Positions 5,690 through 5,721 of a DNA stretch of 5,721 nt are shown piece after piece; positions within the stretch are counted from its first letter, which is position 1; each line of letters opens with the position of its first letter. The notes beneath the pieces were generated by a model. It ran no database searches, was not told the origin of the DNA, and saw nothing but the letters and a program-made list of their open reading frames with translations. The stretch is from Octadecabacter sp. (GTDB taxonomy: Bacteria > Pseudomonadota > Alphaproteobacteria > Rhodobacterales > Rhodobacteraceae): assembly GCA_003533975.1 (NCBI GenBank), contig DQCL01000238.1, positions 1 through 5,721 on the forward strand, read 5' to 3'. A program made the position numbers and the translations under genes.

Positions 5690-5721
5690 CACAAAACCAC
5701 CAACCCGGTATGGACATGCTT

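Noticed and set aside
5710..5721. ATG at the right edge opening a + strand frame
   Set aside because: Only four codons are visible and no Shine-Dalgarno sequence precedes it, so a gene cannot be supported.

Overview
The window looks like accessory DNA (plasmid or integrated element) from an alphaproteobacterium, plausibly the Rhodobacterales. The grounds are moderately high G+C, codon use rich in GCG/GGC/CGC, and IstB and conjugation-ATPase proteins whose style fits that group. There is no taxonomic marker gene, so this assignment is an inference. I see no rRNA, tRNA or CRISPR array.

Left part (1-831): the right end of an IS21-family insertion sequence. It carries the transposase helper ATPase istB on the + strand (its first few codons lie before the window) and three copies of a TGGGCGGAT-centred terminal repeat, ending near 831. 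The transposase istA would lie to the left, outside the window.

Middle part (832-4015, all - strand): a conjugation-type operon read from right to left. The order is a possible 30-residue ORF (3923-4015), a 119-residue protein of unknown function (3557-3916), a 691-residue membrane-anchored VirD4/TraG-like DNA-transfer ATPase (1482-3557), and a replication-relaxation-like protein (743-1462). The start codon of the ATPase overlaps the stop codon of the 119-residue gene by one base, and the other gaps are 6 and 19 bases, so the genes are probably co-transcribed and partly translationally coupled. The IS21 element has inserted into the last gene. It removes the C-terminus and fuses about 29 IS-encoded residues after native residue 210.

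Right part (4099-5583, - strand): a two-gene unit made of an XRE-type helix-turn-helix regulator (5236-5583) overlapping a small RuvC/RNase H-fold-like protein that seems to lack its first catalytic Asp (4767-5246). A 10-bp perfect hairpin (4726-4750) separates this unit from a two-helix membrane protein of unknown function (4099-4698). Candidate operator repeats lie upstream of the regulator (5600-5689). A cluster of inverted repeats, including two mutually exclusive hairpins, occupies the 182-base gap at 3917-4098.

Together the genes suggest part of a mobilisation or conjugation module with a regulator. No relaxase and no other mating-pair genes are visible here, so a complete system cannot be claimed.
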